A DNA stretch of 64,000 nt from Methylobacterium radiotolerans JCM 2831. GTDB lineage: Bacteria; Pseudomonadota; Alphaproteobacteria; Rhizobiales; Beijerinckiaceae. The DNA is taken from assembly GCF_000019725.1 (NCBI RefSeq), contig NC_010505.1, positions 5,254,001 through 5,318,000 of the forward strand. Direction: 5' to 3'. Both the position numbers and the translations under genes were made by a program. Positions 53,158 through 63,238 of this stretch are shown here, piece after piece (positions within the stretch are counted from its first letter, which is position 1; the number at the start of each line of letters is the position of its first letter). The notes under the pieces are model-generated. The model made no database searches. It saw only the letters and a list, made by a program, of their open reading frames with translations, and had not been told where the DNA came from.

Positions 53158-53376
53158 ATGGGCCTGCGCTGGGACAGGGTTCTCGACCGGGCGTGGCTCG
53201 CCCTGGCGTCGGCCGCGGCGGTGACGGTCGCCGTCCACGAGGGCGGTGCGGTCGGCCGGCGCGCCTGGACGCTCGGGGCCGGCGGCGCCGCGCAGGCCGC
53301 GCCGGCGCGCCCCGGCGGGGCCGTGCCGTCGGCCCGCGCCGCGGCCTGCGGACCCGCCCCGGCGGCCCCGCCGTGA
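53158..53376 (+). CDS. Hypothetical 72-residue membrane-anchored peptide
   Basis: ATG one base after the preceding stop. One hydrophobic segment (AWLALASAAAVTVAVHEGGA) then a Gly/Ala/Pro-rich tail with a single Cys near the end. Size and place (last small gene after lysozyme and holin-like genes) fit an accessory lysis peptide; no lipobox is seen, so an Rz1-like lipoprotein is not supported. Confidence 0.45.
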   Translation: MGLRWDRVLDRAWLALASAAAVTVAVHEGGAVGRRAWTLGAGGAAQAAPARPGGAVPSARAAACGPAPAAPP

Positions 53377-53582
53377 GACCCGTCGCGGCGCCTGTGCGAA
53401 GCTGCCCGCGCCGTGGAACCGGGCGCCGCCTCGGCCGTCATGTCCGCACGATGCCGTCCGCCGCCAAGTCAGCCGCGTCAACCGCGCGAGGAATGTCCGG
53501 ACCGCCACCGACGACCGCCGGGGGCGGCGCACGGCCACGTATTCAGGACGCATTCAGTGCCCTGGGCGCACATCATCTGCCA

Positions 53583-53954
53583 ATGCGCTACGCCATCGCC
53601 CTCGTCGCCATCAGCCTGACCGCCGCGGCCCTCGCCGCGGGCGGCCTCGGCTCCATGGCCGACGACGGGCCGGCCCCCCAGACGGGCGCGGTGTCCAGTC
53701 AGGCGCCGCTGCGGATCGAGAGCTGCCTGTCCCCCGCCGACCTGCGCGAGGAGGTCGGCGAGCGCCGGGTGATCCCGCCGGTCGCGGCGATCCGCGCGGC
53801 CCGCACGGTGATCCCCCGGGCCGAGATCCAGCGGGCGAGCCTCTGCCGTCACGCGGACGGCCTCGTCTACATGCTCACCGCCTTGCGCCGGGACGGGCAT
53901 TTCGTGCACGTGATTGTCGACGCGCGCACCGGCACCGTGGCGGGACAGTATTGA
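53583..53954 (+). CDS. Exported PepSY-like protein
   Basis: 123 residues. Signal peptide (YAIALVAISLTAAALAAGGL), then a PepSY-like fold: LREEVGERRVIPPVAAIRAA, RAEIQRASLCRHADGLVYML and the closing HFVHVIVDARTGTVAGQY, the typical PepSY end. ATG 53583 gives the signal peptide at the N-terminus although the frame opens upstream. It precedes a PhoP/PhoQ-like pair by 35 bp; PepSY proteins often accompany such sensors. Confidence 0.78.
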   Translation: MRYAIALVAISLTAAALAAGGLGSMADDGPAPQTGAVSSQAPLRIESCLSPADLREEVGERRVIPPVAAIRAARTVIPRAEIQRASLCRHADGLVYMLTALRRDGHFVHVIVDARTGTVAGQY

Positions 53955-53989
53955 GCGGGCGCCGGAACCGTTTCGGAAGGGAGTGAGCC

Positions 53990-54663
<674 letters not shown>

Positions 54664-54667
<4 letters not shown>

Positions 54668-55824
54668 GCGCGGCTCCGCGTTCCGGCACGCTGCCGGCCG
54701 TGTTCATGCGCGGCGGCACCAGCAAGGCGCTGATGCTGCACCGCCGGGACGTGCCGGGGGATCTCGCCGCCTGGGAGCCGGTCTTCCTCTCCGCCATGGA
54801 CAGCCCCGACCCGTTCGGGCGGCAGCTCAACGGCATGGGCGGGGGCGTCTCGTCGGTCTCGAAGATCTGCGTGGTGGAGCGCTCCGCGCGGCCGGACGCC
54901 GACATCGACTACACCTTCGTGCAGGTCGTGGTCCGGGACGGCCGCATCGACCTGTCGGGCAATTGCGGCAACATGCTCGCCGCCGTGGGACCGTTCGCGG
55001 TCAACGAGGGGCTCGTCGAGGTCCCGGACGGCCCGGTGCGGCTGCGGATCTTCAACACCAACACGCGCAAGCGGATCGCGGCGACCTTCGCGGTGGAGGG
55101 CGGCCGCAGCGTCTACCGCGGCGACCTCGCGATCCCCGGCGTCGCTGGCACCGGCGCGCCGATCCAGCTCGACTTCCTGGATCCGGGCGGCGCCACGACC
55201 GGCCGGCTGCTCCCGACCGGCACCGTCCGCCAGAGGCTCGACGTGCCGGGCCTCGGCGCGATCGAGGCCTCCCTGATCGACGCCGCCAACGCCTGCGTGT
55301 TCGTCCGCGCCGCCGATCTCGGGCTGGCCGGCACCGAGCTGCCCGCAGCCCTGGAGGCCGTGCCGGGCCTCCTCGACCGGCTGGCGCGGATCCGCCGGGC
55401 CGGCTCCGTGGCGATGGGCATCGCGCCGGACGTCGAGGCGGCGGCGCGCGTCGTCCACGTGCCCTTCGTCGGCCTCGTCGCCCCGCCGCAGGAGTCCGGC
55501 AGCCTCTCCGGCGACGCGATCCGCGCCGCCGAGATCGACCTGACCGCCCGGGTCGTCTCCAACGGCGTGCCGCATCAGGCGCTGCCGCTGACCGCCACCC
55601 TGTGCCTCGCGGTCGCCGCCCGGCTCGAAGGCAGTCTCGTCCACGAGGCCGCCCGCCCCACCGGCGCGGCCCTGCGGGTCGGCATGCCGTCGGGCATCCT
55701 CACCGCCGACGCCGCCGTGACCCGCGGGGCCGACGGCTGGCGGGCCGAGCGCGGCGCCTTCTTCCGCACGGCGCGCCCGCTGATGCGTGGCGCGGTGTTC
55801 TACGACGCGCCGCCGCCCGTCTGA
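54664..55824 (+). CDS. prpF: PrpF family isomerase (2-methylaconitate cis-trans isomerase-like)
   Basis: 386 residues from GTG 54664 (overlaps the regulator stop). FMRGGTSKALMLHRRDVP, LSGNCGNMLAAVGPFAVNEG with a conserved Cys, and VSNGVPHQALPLTATLCLAV are PrpF signatures (PF04303). PrpF isomerises 2-methylaconitate in the 2-methylcitrate cycle for propionate, but no prpC or prpD is near; other substrates (4-oxalomesaconate and similar) are possible. It sits inside a two-component operon, between regulator and kinase. Confidence 0.85.
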
Positions 55825-55839
55825 GCGACCGACGCAACC

Positions 55840-57258
55840 ATGATCGACCTCATCGGCCTCTTCTCCCTGCGCCGCCGCTCCATCGCGGTGCGGCTCGCCG
55901 TGTCGGCGTTCCTGTCGAGCTCCGCGATCCTGCTGATCGCGGCCTGGATCCTCACGACCCTCTACCGCGAGAACACCGAGCGCTCCTTCGACAGCCGGCT
56001 CCTCGTCTTCGCCAACAATCTCGCCACCGACCTCGTCTCGCCCAACGATCCCGAGAGCCGGACCTTCTCGCTCGGCGACCCGCGCTTCGACCTGCCCCTG
56101 TCGGGCTGGTACTGGCAGGTCGGCAAGCCCGACGCGAAGCCGCGCGACGTGCGCACCTCCCGCTCCCTCGTGGGTGTGCCGCTCCCGCCCGCCACCGATT
56201 CGGACGGCAAGGTCGGGGTCGGGCAGATCCGTCAGGGCTACGGCAAGGGGCAGGACGGACGCCTCCTGCGCATCATGGAGCGCGACGTCGATCTCGGCGA
56301 GGAGGGCCGCTACACGGTCCGGGTCGCCGGCCCCGCCGACGAGATCGTCAACGACGTCGACCGGTTCCGGAACTCGCTGACCATCACCTTCGGCCTGCTC
56401 GGGCTGTCGCTGGCGATCACCACCCTGCTGCAGATCCGGTTCGGCCTCGCGCCGCTCAAGAAGATGCGCGCCGCGCTGGGCGCCGTCCGCCGGGGCGAGG
56501 CCGACCGCATCACCGGCACCTATCCCCGCGACATCGCGCCGCTCACCGGCGAGGTGAACCTCCTGATCGAGACCAACCGCGAGATCCTGGAGCGCGCCCG
56601 GACCCAGGTCGGCAACCTGGCCCACGCCCTGAAGACGCCGCTCTCGATCATCGTCAACGAGGTCGGCGCCTCCGACGCCCCCGAGGAGCTCGCGCAGAAG
56701 ATCCGCGAGCAGGCCGCGGTCATGCGCGATCAGGTCAACTACCACCTCGACCGCGCCCGGGCCGCCGCCCTCGCCGGCACGCTCGGCACCTCGACAGAGG
56801 TGGAGCCGGCGCTCGCGGGCCTCGTGCGCACCTTCGGGAAGATCTACCGGGACAAGGACATCGCCTACGACGTCCACGTGCCGCCGGGCCTGCGCTTCCG
56901 CGGCGAGCGCCAGGATTTCGAGGAGATGGTCGGCAACCTCGTCGACAACGCGTCGAAATGGGCCCACGGCCGCGTCGCGATCCGGGCCGAGGCGGTGAAC
57001 ACGAACGATTATCCCCATCTCGTCGTCGCCATCGAGGATGACGGCCCCGGCCTGCCCCCGGAGGCCCGCCAGGCCGTGCTCGGCCGCGGGCGGCGCCTCG
57101 ACGAATCGAAGCCCGGCTCCGGCCTCGGCCTGTCGATCGTGGCCGACCTCGCCGCCCTGTACCGGGGACGCTTCACCCTGGAGGAGGCGGCGCTCGGCGG
57201 CCTGCGGGCGGTGCTGGAGGTGCCGGGCGACCTGCCGGTCGGCACCCCGACCCACTGA
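55840..57258 (+). CDS. Sensor histidine kinase, PhoQ-like
   Basis: 472 residues. Membrane segments at about residues 15-42 and 178-200 enclose a ~135-residue periplasmic sensor; a HAMP linker leads to the H-box VGNLAHALKTPLSIIVNEVG with His262, then NLVDNASKWA (N), EDDGPGLPPEA (G1) and PGSGLGLSIVADLA (G2). All catalytic boxes are intact. Partner is the OmpR-type regulator two genes upstream. Signal unknown; PhoQ relatives sense divalent cations or envelope stress. Confidence 0.9.
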   Translation: MIDLIGLFSLRRRSIAVRLAVSAFLSSSAILLIAAWILTTLYRENTERSFDSRLLVFANNLATDLVSPNDPESRTFSLGDPRFDLPLSGWYWQVGKPDAKPRDVRTSRSLVGVPLPPATDSDGKVGVGQIRQGYGKGQDGRLLRIMERDVDLGEEGRYTVRVAGPADEIVNDVDRFRNSLTITFGLLGLSLAITTLLQIRFGLAPLKKMRAALGAVRRGEADRITGTYPRDIAPLTGEVNLLIETNREILERARTQVGNLAHALKTPLSIIVNEVGASDAPEELAQKIREQAAVMRDQVNYHLDRARAAALAGTLGTSTEVEPALAGLVRTFGKIYRDKDIAYDVHVPPGLRFRGERQDFEEMVGNLVDNASKWAHGRVAIRAEAVNTNDYPHLVVAIEDDGPGLPPEARQAVLGRGRRLDESKPGSGLGLSIVADLAALYRGRFTLEEAALGGLRAVLEVPGDLPVGTPTH

Positions 57259-57457
57259 GGCCGTCCGCCGCCTCCGGGTACGGGCCGGGCACGGATCGAG
57301 CTGCGGGACGCGGCCTCATGGCTCCGCCCGGCCCCTTGTCTTCGCAACAGAGTTGCGTGACACCGTGCCGCCGCCGGGAGGCGTCGTGGCGTCACGCTGC
57401 CGGCTCCACATGGCGTGGGGAGGGGCGGGCCGGTCCGGCTCGTTGGCGATAAGGTCC

Positions 57458-58945
57458 ATGACGGCGATCTGGTTCATCCTGGCGGCCATGACCGCGGCGG
57501 CCGTGCTCGGCCTGCTCTGGCCGATGTCGCGCCGCGCCGCCGTGCCGACCGGTGAGGCGGGCGGGAGCGGGCTCGCCACCGAGACGGCGTTCTACGAGGA
57601 TCAGATCGCCGAGATCGAGCGCGACCTCGAGCGCGGCTTGATCGCCCCCGACGAGGCCGAGACCGCTAAGGCCGAGGCGGGCCGCCGCCTGCTCCGGTCG
57701 AGCCGCGAGGCGCAGCGCGAGGCCGAGGATGCCGGCATCGCCGAGGCCGCGCGCCCGGCCGAGCCGCGCCTGCGCCGCCGGCGCGCCGCCTCGGCCTTCG
57801 CGCTCTCCACCATCCCCCTCGTGGCGCTGATCGCCTACGGGCTCTACGGCTCGCCCGAGGTGCCGGCACAGACCGAGGCCGACCGGCAGGCCGCCCGTGG
57901 CGGCGCGGACGAGCTGATGAAGGCGGTCAGCCAGATCGAGGCGCGCCTCGCCCGGGACCCGAACGACGCCCGCGGCTGGGCGGTGCTCGCCCCGGTCTAC
58001 ATGCGCACCGGCCGCTTCGACGACGCCGCCCGCGCCTACGCCAACATCGCGCGGATCAAGGGTGAGACCGCCGATCTGCTGGCCGACCAGGGCGAGGCCC
58101 TCACGGCGGCGGGCAACGGCACGGTCTCGCCCGAGGCCAGGGCGCTGTTCGAGAAGGCGCAGGCCAAGGAGCCGAACGCGCCCAAGCCCCGATTCTACCT
58201 GGCCCGCGCGGCCGAGCAGGCCGGCGACACCGGCGAGGCGATCCGCCAGCTCACCGAGCTCGAGGCGTCGAGCCCGCCGAGTGCCCCCTGGCTCGGGATC
58301 GTCAAGCAGAGCCTCGCCCGGCTCAAGGGCGAGCCGCCGCCGCCCGCAGCTCCGCAGACCGCCCCGCAGATCCCCGCGGAGCAGCAGGCGGCGATCCGCG
58401 GCATGGTCGACGGGCTCGACGCCCGGCTCAAGACCGGCGGCGGCACCCCCGACGAGTGGCTGCGGCTGGTCCGGTCCCGGGCGGTCCTCGGCGAGCGCGA
58501 GCAGGCGGCCGACGCCCTGGCCCGGGCGCGCGCGGCCCTGGCGGGCGACCCGCAGGGGCTCGCCCAGGTCGAGCAGGGCGCCCGCGCCGTGGGGCTCGGC
58601 GCGGAGGGCGAGGCGCCCGCGCCGGCCGGATCCGGCCAGCCGGGATCGGGCGCCCAATCCGAGAAGGAGGCCGCGATGGCGGCCGTGCGCGCCATGCCGC
58701 AGGCTGAGCAGCAGGCGGCGATTCGCGGGATGGTCGAGGGGCTGGACCGGCGCCTCGCCGCGCGGGGCGGCACGCCGGACGAGTGGATGCGCCTCGTGCG
58801 CTCCTACAGCGCGCTGGGCGAGCGGGACCAAGCGGTGAAGGCCCTCGACCGCGCCCGGATGGCGCTGGCCGCCAACAGCGAGGCGGTGACGCGGCTCGAC
58901 GGCCTCGCCCGGGAGCTGGACCTGCCCGCCAAGCCCAATCCCTGA
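57458..58945 (+). CDS. ccmI: Cytochrome c-type biogenesis protein CcmI
   Basis: 495 residues. An N-terminal membrane helix (TAIWFILAAMTAAAVLGLLW), the CcmI cytoplasmic loop (AFYEDQIAEIERDLERGLIA), a second helix (STIPLVALIAYGLYG) and a periplasmic TPR region. The C-terminal half has two near-identical ~55-residue copies, each starting AEQQAAIRGMV and containing GTPDEW(L/M)RLVRS. CcmI escorts apocytochrome c to CcmF-CcmH. The ATG at 57458 was chosen; the ORF extends upstream in non-protein-like sequence. First of ccmI-E-F-H. Confidence 0.9.
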   Translation: MTAIWFILAAMTAAAVLGLLWPMSRRAAVPTGEAGGSGLATETAFYEDQIAEIERDLERGLIAPDEAETAKAEAGRRLLRSSREAQREAEDAGIAEAARPAEPRLRRRRAASAFALSTIPLVALIAYGLYGSPEVPAQTEADRQAARGGADELMKAVSQIEARLARDPNDARGWAVLAPVYMRTGRFDDAARAYANIARIKGETADLLADQGEALTAAGNGTVSPEARALFEKAQAKEPNAPKPRFYLARAAEQAGDTGEAIRQLTELEASSPPSAPWLGIVKQSLARLKGEPPPPAAPQTAPQIPAEQQAAIRGMVDGLDARLKTGGGTPDEWLRLVRSRAVLGEREQAADALARARAALAGDPQGLAQVEQGARAVGLGAEGEAPAPAGSGQPGSGAQSEKEAAMAAVRAMPQAEQQAAIRGMVEGLDRRLAARGGTPDEWMRLVRSYSALGERDQAVKALDRARMALAANSEAVTRLDGLARELDLPAKPNP

Positions 58946-59143
58946 CAGGCCGGACCCCCCGCCAGGCCCAGCCCCGGCACCACGAGATCGTGAGGCCGCC
59001 TCCGCCGAGCGGTCCGTACGACAATCGGTCCCGACGCCCGCCCTTGACCCGCGGGCGCCTGGAGCCGACACCCTCAAGGCTAGAATGAGAACGGTTCCGG
59101 TCGGGGCGGGTCTCCGCGCGCCGGACCGCGGGGTGGAAGTATC

Positions 59144-59656
59144 GTGACGCGTAAGAAACGCCGCCTGATCCTGATCGCCGCCTGCGGCAGCGTCCTGGCG
59201 CTCGCCGTGGGGCTGATCCTGTATGCCATGAGCGGCTCGATCGTGTTCTTCCGCTCGCCCACCGACATCGCCAAGCAGGCCATCGCCCCGGGCACGCGCC
59301 TGCGGCTCGGCGGTCTGGTGAAGGACGGCTCGCTCAGGCGCGGTCCCGACCAGACGGTCGACTTCGCCGTCACCGACACGAACGAGACCGTCGAGGTCCA
59401 CTACAAGGGGTTGCTGCCGGACCTGTTCCGCGAAGGGCAGGGCGTGGTCGCCGAGGGCGTGCTGGAGCCGGGCGGGCAGTTCCGCGCCGACACCGTGCTC
59501 GCCAAGCACGACGAATCCTACATGCCCCGCGAGGTGGCCGACGCGCTGAAGGCGCAGGGGCGCTGGCAGGAGGGCGGCCCGAACAGGGGCGGCCCGGCGC
59601 CGAAGCCCGCCACCGCGGCGGCGGACAGCACCCTCGGTCCCCGCAGCGAGCGGTGA
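59144..59656 (+). CDS. ccmE: Heme chaperone CcmE
   Basis: 170 residues, GTG start with GGAAG upstream. N-terminal membrane anchor ([20 protein letters not shown]), OB-fold beta barrel, and the heme-binding block [14 protein letters not shown] with His122 (covalent heme attachment) and Tyr126. CcmE receives heme from CcmC/CcmABD and hands it to CcmF-CcmH. 198 bp after ccmI and 10 bp before ccmF. Confidence 0.95.
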   Translation: MTRKKRRLILIAACGSVLALAVGLILYAMSGSIVFFRSPTDIAKQAIAPGTRLRLGGLVKDGSLRRGPDQTVDFAVTDTNETVEVHYKGLLPDLFREGQGVVAEGVLEPGGQFRADTVLAKHDESYMPREVADALKAQGRWQEGGPNRGGPAPKPATAAADSTLGPRSER

Positions 59657-59666
59657 GGGAACCCGC

Positions 59667-61667
59667 ATGATCGTCGAGACCGGCCACTTCGCCCTCGCGC
59701 TCGCGCTGGCGATCTCCCTCGTCCAGGTGGTGATGCCGATCTGGGCCGCCCGCTCGGGCGATCCGGCGCTCCGCCAGATCGCCTCGCAGGCGGCGCTCGG
59801 CGCGTTCGCCTGCGTGCTGTTCGCCTTCGCGGCGCTGACCTACGCGCACGTCACCTCGGACTTCTCGGTCCAGAACGTCGTCGAGAACTCGCACACGCAG
59901 AAGCCGCTGATCTACAAGATCTCGGGCGTCTGGGGGAACCACGAGGGCTCGATGCTCCTCTGGGTGCTGATCCTCACCCTGTTCGGCGCCTGCGTGGCGG
60001 CCGCGAAGAACTCGGTGCCGCCGCGGCTGCGGGCCAGCACGCTCGGCGTGCAGGGGCTGATCACCTTCGTGTTCGTGCTGTTCATCATCACGACCTCGAA
60101 CCCGTTCACCCGGGTGATCCCGGCGCCGCTCGAGGGCAACGACCTCAACCCGCTGTTGCAGGATCCCGGTCTCGCGATCCACCCGCCGCTCCTCTACGTC
60201 GGCTATGTCGGCTTCTCGATCAGCTTCGCCTTCGCGGTGGCCGCGCTGATCGACGGGCGGATCGACGCCGTCTGGGCGCGGGCGGTGCGGCCCTGGACGC
60301 TGGCCGCGTGGTGCTTCCTGACGCTCGGGATCGCGATGGGTTCCTACTGGGCCTATTACGAGCTCGGCTGGGGCGGCTGGTGGTTCTGGGATCCGGTGGA
60401 GAACGCCTCGCTGATGCCGTGGATCGCCGGCACGGCGCTGCTGCACTCCACCGTGGTGATGGAGAAGCGCGACGCCCTGAAGGTCTGGACGGTGCTGCTC
60501 GCCATCCTGACCTTCTCGCTCTCGCTGATCGGCACCTTCCTGGTCCGCTCGGGCGTGATCACCTCGGTCCATTCCTTCGCCACGGACCCGACCCGCGGCG
60601 TCTTCATCCTGGCGATCCTGGTGCTGTTCATCGGCGGCTCGCTGACGCTGTTCGCGTGGCGGGCGCCGCTGCTGCGGCAGGGCGGCCTGTTCGCGCCGAT
60701 CTCTCGCGAGGGGTCGCTCGTCCTGAACAACCTGTTCCTGGTGGCGGCCTGCGCCACCGTGCTGGTCGGCACCCTGTACCCGCTCGTGCTGGAGATGCTG
60801 ACGGGCGAGAAGATCACGGTCGGGCCGCCCTTCTTCAACTCCACCTTCGTCCCGCTGGCGATCCCGCTCCTGCTGATCGTCCCCATGGGGCAGTCGCTCG
60901 CCTGGAAGCGCGGCGACGTGCTCGCCGCCGCCCAGCGCCTGTTCGCCGCGCTGGCGGTCGCCCTGGTCGTCGGCTTCGGGGTGCTGGCGCTGACCTGGGG
61001 CGGGCCGGTCATGGCGCCGGTCGGGATCGGCCTCGGCGCCTACCTGCTGATCGGCTCCGCCCTGGAGATCGTCACCCGCGCCCGGGGCTACGGGGCGAGC
61101 CGCGCCCGCTCCCTCGGCCAGATCGGCCGCCGCGCCGTCGGCCTGCCGCGCTCGGCCTGGGGCACCGCCATCGCTCATGCCGGGGTCGGCGTCGTGGTGC
61201 TGGGCATCGCCGCGCAGGGCTGGGCGACCGAGGGGCTGGCGACCCTCAAGGCCGGCCAGAGCCTGGCGACGGGACCCTACGTGGCGACCCTCGATCGCGT
61301 CGCGCCGCGCAAGGGACCGAACTACGAGGAGGCCGCCGCCTACCTGACCATCCGCACCCGCGGCGGCGACGAGGTCGGGCAGGTCGAGACCGGCAAGCGG
61401 TTCTACCCGAGCCGCAAGATGGCGGTGACGGAATCGGGCCTGCTGACCGTCGGCGCCAGCCAGGTCTACGCGAGTCTCGGGGAGATCGGGCAGGACGGCG
61501 GCGTCGGCCTGCGCCTCTACTACAAGCCGCTGGTCCTGCTGATCTGGCTCGGGGCGGTGGTGATGGCCGTGGGCGGCGGCCTGTCGCTCACGGACCGGCG
61601 GATGCGCGTAGGCGTCCCCGCCAAGGCGAAGGCGCGGCCGCTCCCGGTCGCGGTGCCGGCCGAGTGA
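59667..61667 (+). CDS. ccmF: Cytochrome c heme lyase subunit CcmF
   Basis: 666 residues, about 13-15 membrane segments. The WWD heme-handling signature is visible as YELGWGGWWFWDPVENASLM near residues 230-250. LVRSGVITSVHSFATDPTRG and an open C-terminal periplasmic domain also match CcmF. It is the core of the heme ligation complex with CcmH and CcmI. ccmH follows with a one-base overlap (TGATG). Confidence 0.96.
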   Translation: MIVETGHFALALALAISLVQVVMPIWAARSGDPALRQIASQAALGAFACVLFAFAALTYAHVTSDFSVQNVVENSHTQKPLIYKISGVWGNHEGSMLLWVLILTLFGACVAAAKNSVPPRLRASTLGVQGLITFVFVLFIITTSNPFTRVIPAPLEGNDLNPLLQDPGLAIHPPLLYVGYVGFSISFAFAVAALIDGRIDAVWARAVRPWTLAAWCFLTLGIAMGSYWAYYELGWGGWWFWDPVENASLMPWIAGTALLHSTVVMEKRDALKVWTVLLAILTFSLSLIGTFLVRSGVITSVHSFATDPTRGVFILAILVLFIGGSLTLFAWRAPLLRQGGLFAPISREGSLVLNNLFLVAACATVLVGTLYPLVLEMLTGEKITVGPPFFNSTFVPLAIPLLLIVPMGQSLAWKRGDVLAAAQRLFAALAVALVVGFGVLALTWGGPVMAPVGIGLGAYLLIGSALEIVTRARGYGASRARSLGQIGRRAVGLPRSAWGTAIAHAGVGVVVLGIAAQGWATEGLATLKAGQSLATGPYVATLDRVAPRKGPNYEEAAAYLTIRTRGGDEVGQVETGKRFYPSRKMAVTESGLLTVGASQVYASLGEIGQDGGVGLRLYYKPLVLLIWLGAVVMAVGGGLSLTDRRMRVGVPAKAKARPLPVAVPAE

Positions 61668-62131
61668 TGGCGCGCCGCTCGCTCCGGCCCGCGCTGGCGG
61701 CGCTCGCCCTGCTGGCGTCGCTGCCGGCCCTCGCGGTGCAGCCCGACGAGGTGCTGAAGGATCCCGTCCTGGAGCATCGCGCGCGGGAGATCTCGGCCGA
61801 ACTGCGCTGCCTCGTCTGCCAGAACCAGTCGATCGACGATTCCGACGCGCCGCTCGCCAAGGACCTGCGCCTGATCGTCCGCGAGCGGCTGGAGAAGGGC
61901 GACAGCGACACGGCGGTGCTCGACTACGTCGTGGCCCGCTACGGCGAGTTCGTGCTGCTGCGCCCGGTCTTCGCGCTGCACACCCTGCTGCTGTGGCTCA
62001 CCCCGGTGCTCGCGGTCCTGCTCGGCGGGCTGGGAATCTGGCGCCTCGCCCGCCGCCGCCCGCCCGCGCCGGCCCGGAACCTGTCGGCGGCCGAGGAGGC
62101 GGAGGTCGCGGCGCTGCTGCGACGGGAGTAG
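61667..62131 (+). CDS. ccmH: Cytochrome c maturation thiol reductase CcmH
   Basis: 154 residues. A signal peptide (LAALALLASLPALA) precedes the catalytic motif LRCLVCQNQSIDDSDAPLAK with Cys48 and Cys51, then a C-terminal membrane helix (LLLWLTPVLAVLLGGLGIW). It reduces the apocytochrome CXXCH disulfide. ATG overlaps the ccmF stop by one base, so translation is coupled. No CcmH TPR domain; CcmI supplies that role. Confidence 0.94.
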   Translation: MARRSLRPALAALALLASLPALAVQPDEVLKDPVLEHRAREISAELRCLVCQNQSIDDSDAPLAKDLRLIVRERLEKGDSDTAVLDYVVARYGEFVLLRPVFALHTLLLWLTPVLAVLLGGLGIWRLARRRPPAPARNLSAAEEAEVAALLRRE

Positions 62132-62227
62132 ATTCGCGGGCGGAAGCGATTCGCCAGCCCCGTTCGGCACGAGTCTTGGATCGGGCCTCGCAGACCGCAC
62201 GATCGGCGACGCGCCCGGGGCAGGACG

Positions 62228-62884
62228 ATGACGGCCGCTACGCTCACCATCTCGAGCCGCAACTACTCCTCGTGGTCCCTGCGGGGCTGGCTCATCTGCC
62301 GGATGGCGGGTCTCGATTTCGAGACCGAGGTCCTGTCCGGCGCCGACGCCACCACCCGGGCGGAGCTGCTTCACCTCTCGCCGTCCTTCCTGGTGCCGCG
62401 CCTGCGCCACGGCGACGTGGTCGTCTGGGACACCCTGGCCATCGCCGAGTACCTCGCCGAGACCTTCCCGGAGGCCGGCTTCCTGCCCGGCAACGTGGCG
62501 GAGCGCGCCCATTGCCGGTCCATCTCCGGCGAGATGCATTCCGGCTTCGTCAATCTGCGCTCGGCGCTGCCGATGAACCTGCGCGCCTTCCACCCCGACT
62601 TCCGGCTGTTCAACGGGGCGAAGGCCGATATCGAGCGCATCGTCACGATCTTCGACGATTGCCTGGACCGCTACGAGGGTCCGTACCTGTTCGGCGCGCG
62701 GCCGTGCCTGGCCGACGCCATGTACGCTCCGGTCTGCACGCGCTTCCGCACCTACGACGTCTCGCTGCCGCCCCGGGCCGCCGCCTACCGCGACACGATC
62801 TTGCACTGGCCGCTGATGGTCGAGTGGGCTGAGGCCGCCGCTGACGAGCCGGACGAGATCGAGGAACTCGAGATGGAGTTCTGA
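62228..62884 (+). CDS. Glutathione S-transferase family protein
   Basis: 218 residues. N-terminal thioredoxin-like domain (ISSRNYSSWSLRGWLICRMA, VPRLRHGDVVVWDTLAIAEY with the glutathione-contact VP motif and the SerAsp-like turn), then an all-helical C-terminal domain. The family is GST_N_3/GST_C_6, resembling bacterial GSTs annotated as hypothetical maleylpyruvate isomerase-like. Substrate unknown. 96 bp after ccmH. A palindrome follows the stop. Confidence 0.87.
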   Translation: MTAATLTISSRNYSSWSLRGWLICRMAGLDFETEVLSGADATTRAELLHLSPSFLVPRLRHGDVVVWDTLAIAEYLAETFPEAGFLPGNVAERAHCRSISGEMHSGFVNLRSALPMNLRAFHPDFRLFNGAKADIERIVTIFDDCLDRYEGPYLFGARPCLADAMYAPVCTRFRTYDVSLPPRAAAYRDTILHWPLMVEWAEAAADEPDEIEELEMEF

Positions 62885-62916
62885 GGCGGCCGAGGCTCCG
62901 GTCTCGGGGCCCGCCG

Positions 62917-63008
62917 CCGTCCTTGCGAGCGGAGCGAAGCGATCCAGTCGCGCCACGCTTGCCGAGGTCGCGCTGCCCTGGATCGCTTCGCTCCGCTCGC
63001 AAGGACGG
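62917..63008. repeat. Palindromic repeat, perfect-armed copy D
   Basis: The left arm at 62917-62945 begins CCGTCCTTGCGAGCGGAGCG; the right arm (62980-63008) is its exact reverse complement over 29 bases. The 34-base middle contains GCCACGCTTGCCGAGG and GTCGCGCTGCCCT. The transcript could form a very stable hairpin separating the GST gene from the fds operon. Confidence 0.85.
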
Positions 63009-63182
63009 AGGGCTCTAACAGGACGTTCCGGACCCGACGTGACAGGATGCAGTTTCTTGCATGGCACAAATTTATGTTGCGATGCACGCGACACATTCTG
63101 ACCGCGTACAGGATCTGAAAAATCGCGCTGTGGCAACAGGTTAACGAAGTGTCTCCGCTCGTCTGGCCTGCGTGTTACAGCT

Positions 63183-63201
63183 CGACAAACGTCCTTTGTC
63201 G
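63183..63201 (+). promoter_or_regulatory. Inverted repeat upstream of fdsG
   Basis: CGACAAA (63183-63189) and TTTGTCG (63195-63201) form a 7-bp inverted repeat with a 5-base spacer, about 80 bases before the start: a possible operator or hairpin. Confidence 0.35.
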
Positions 63202-63238
63202 CCCGACCGGACAGCGCGATTGATGCCATTCGGCATTT

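Noticed and set aside
30146..53376. Intact prophage
   Set aside because: No integrase, excisionase, repressor, replication genes, tail length control of phage size or att repeats; gene order equals RcGTA.
53158..53376. Rz1-type spanin lipoprotein
   Set aside because: No lipobox Cys near the N-terminus; the only Cys is near the C-terminus.
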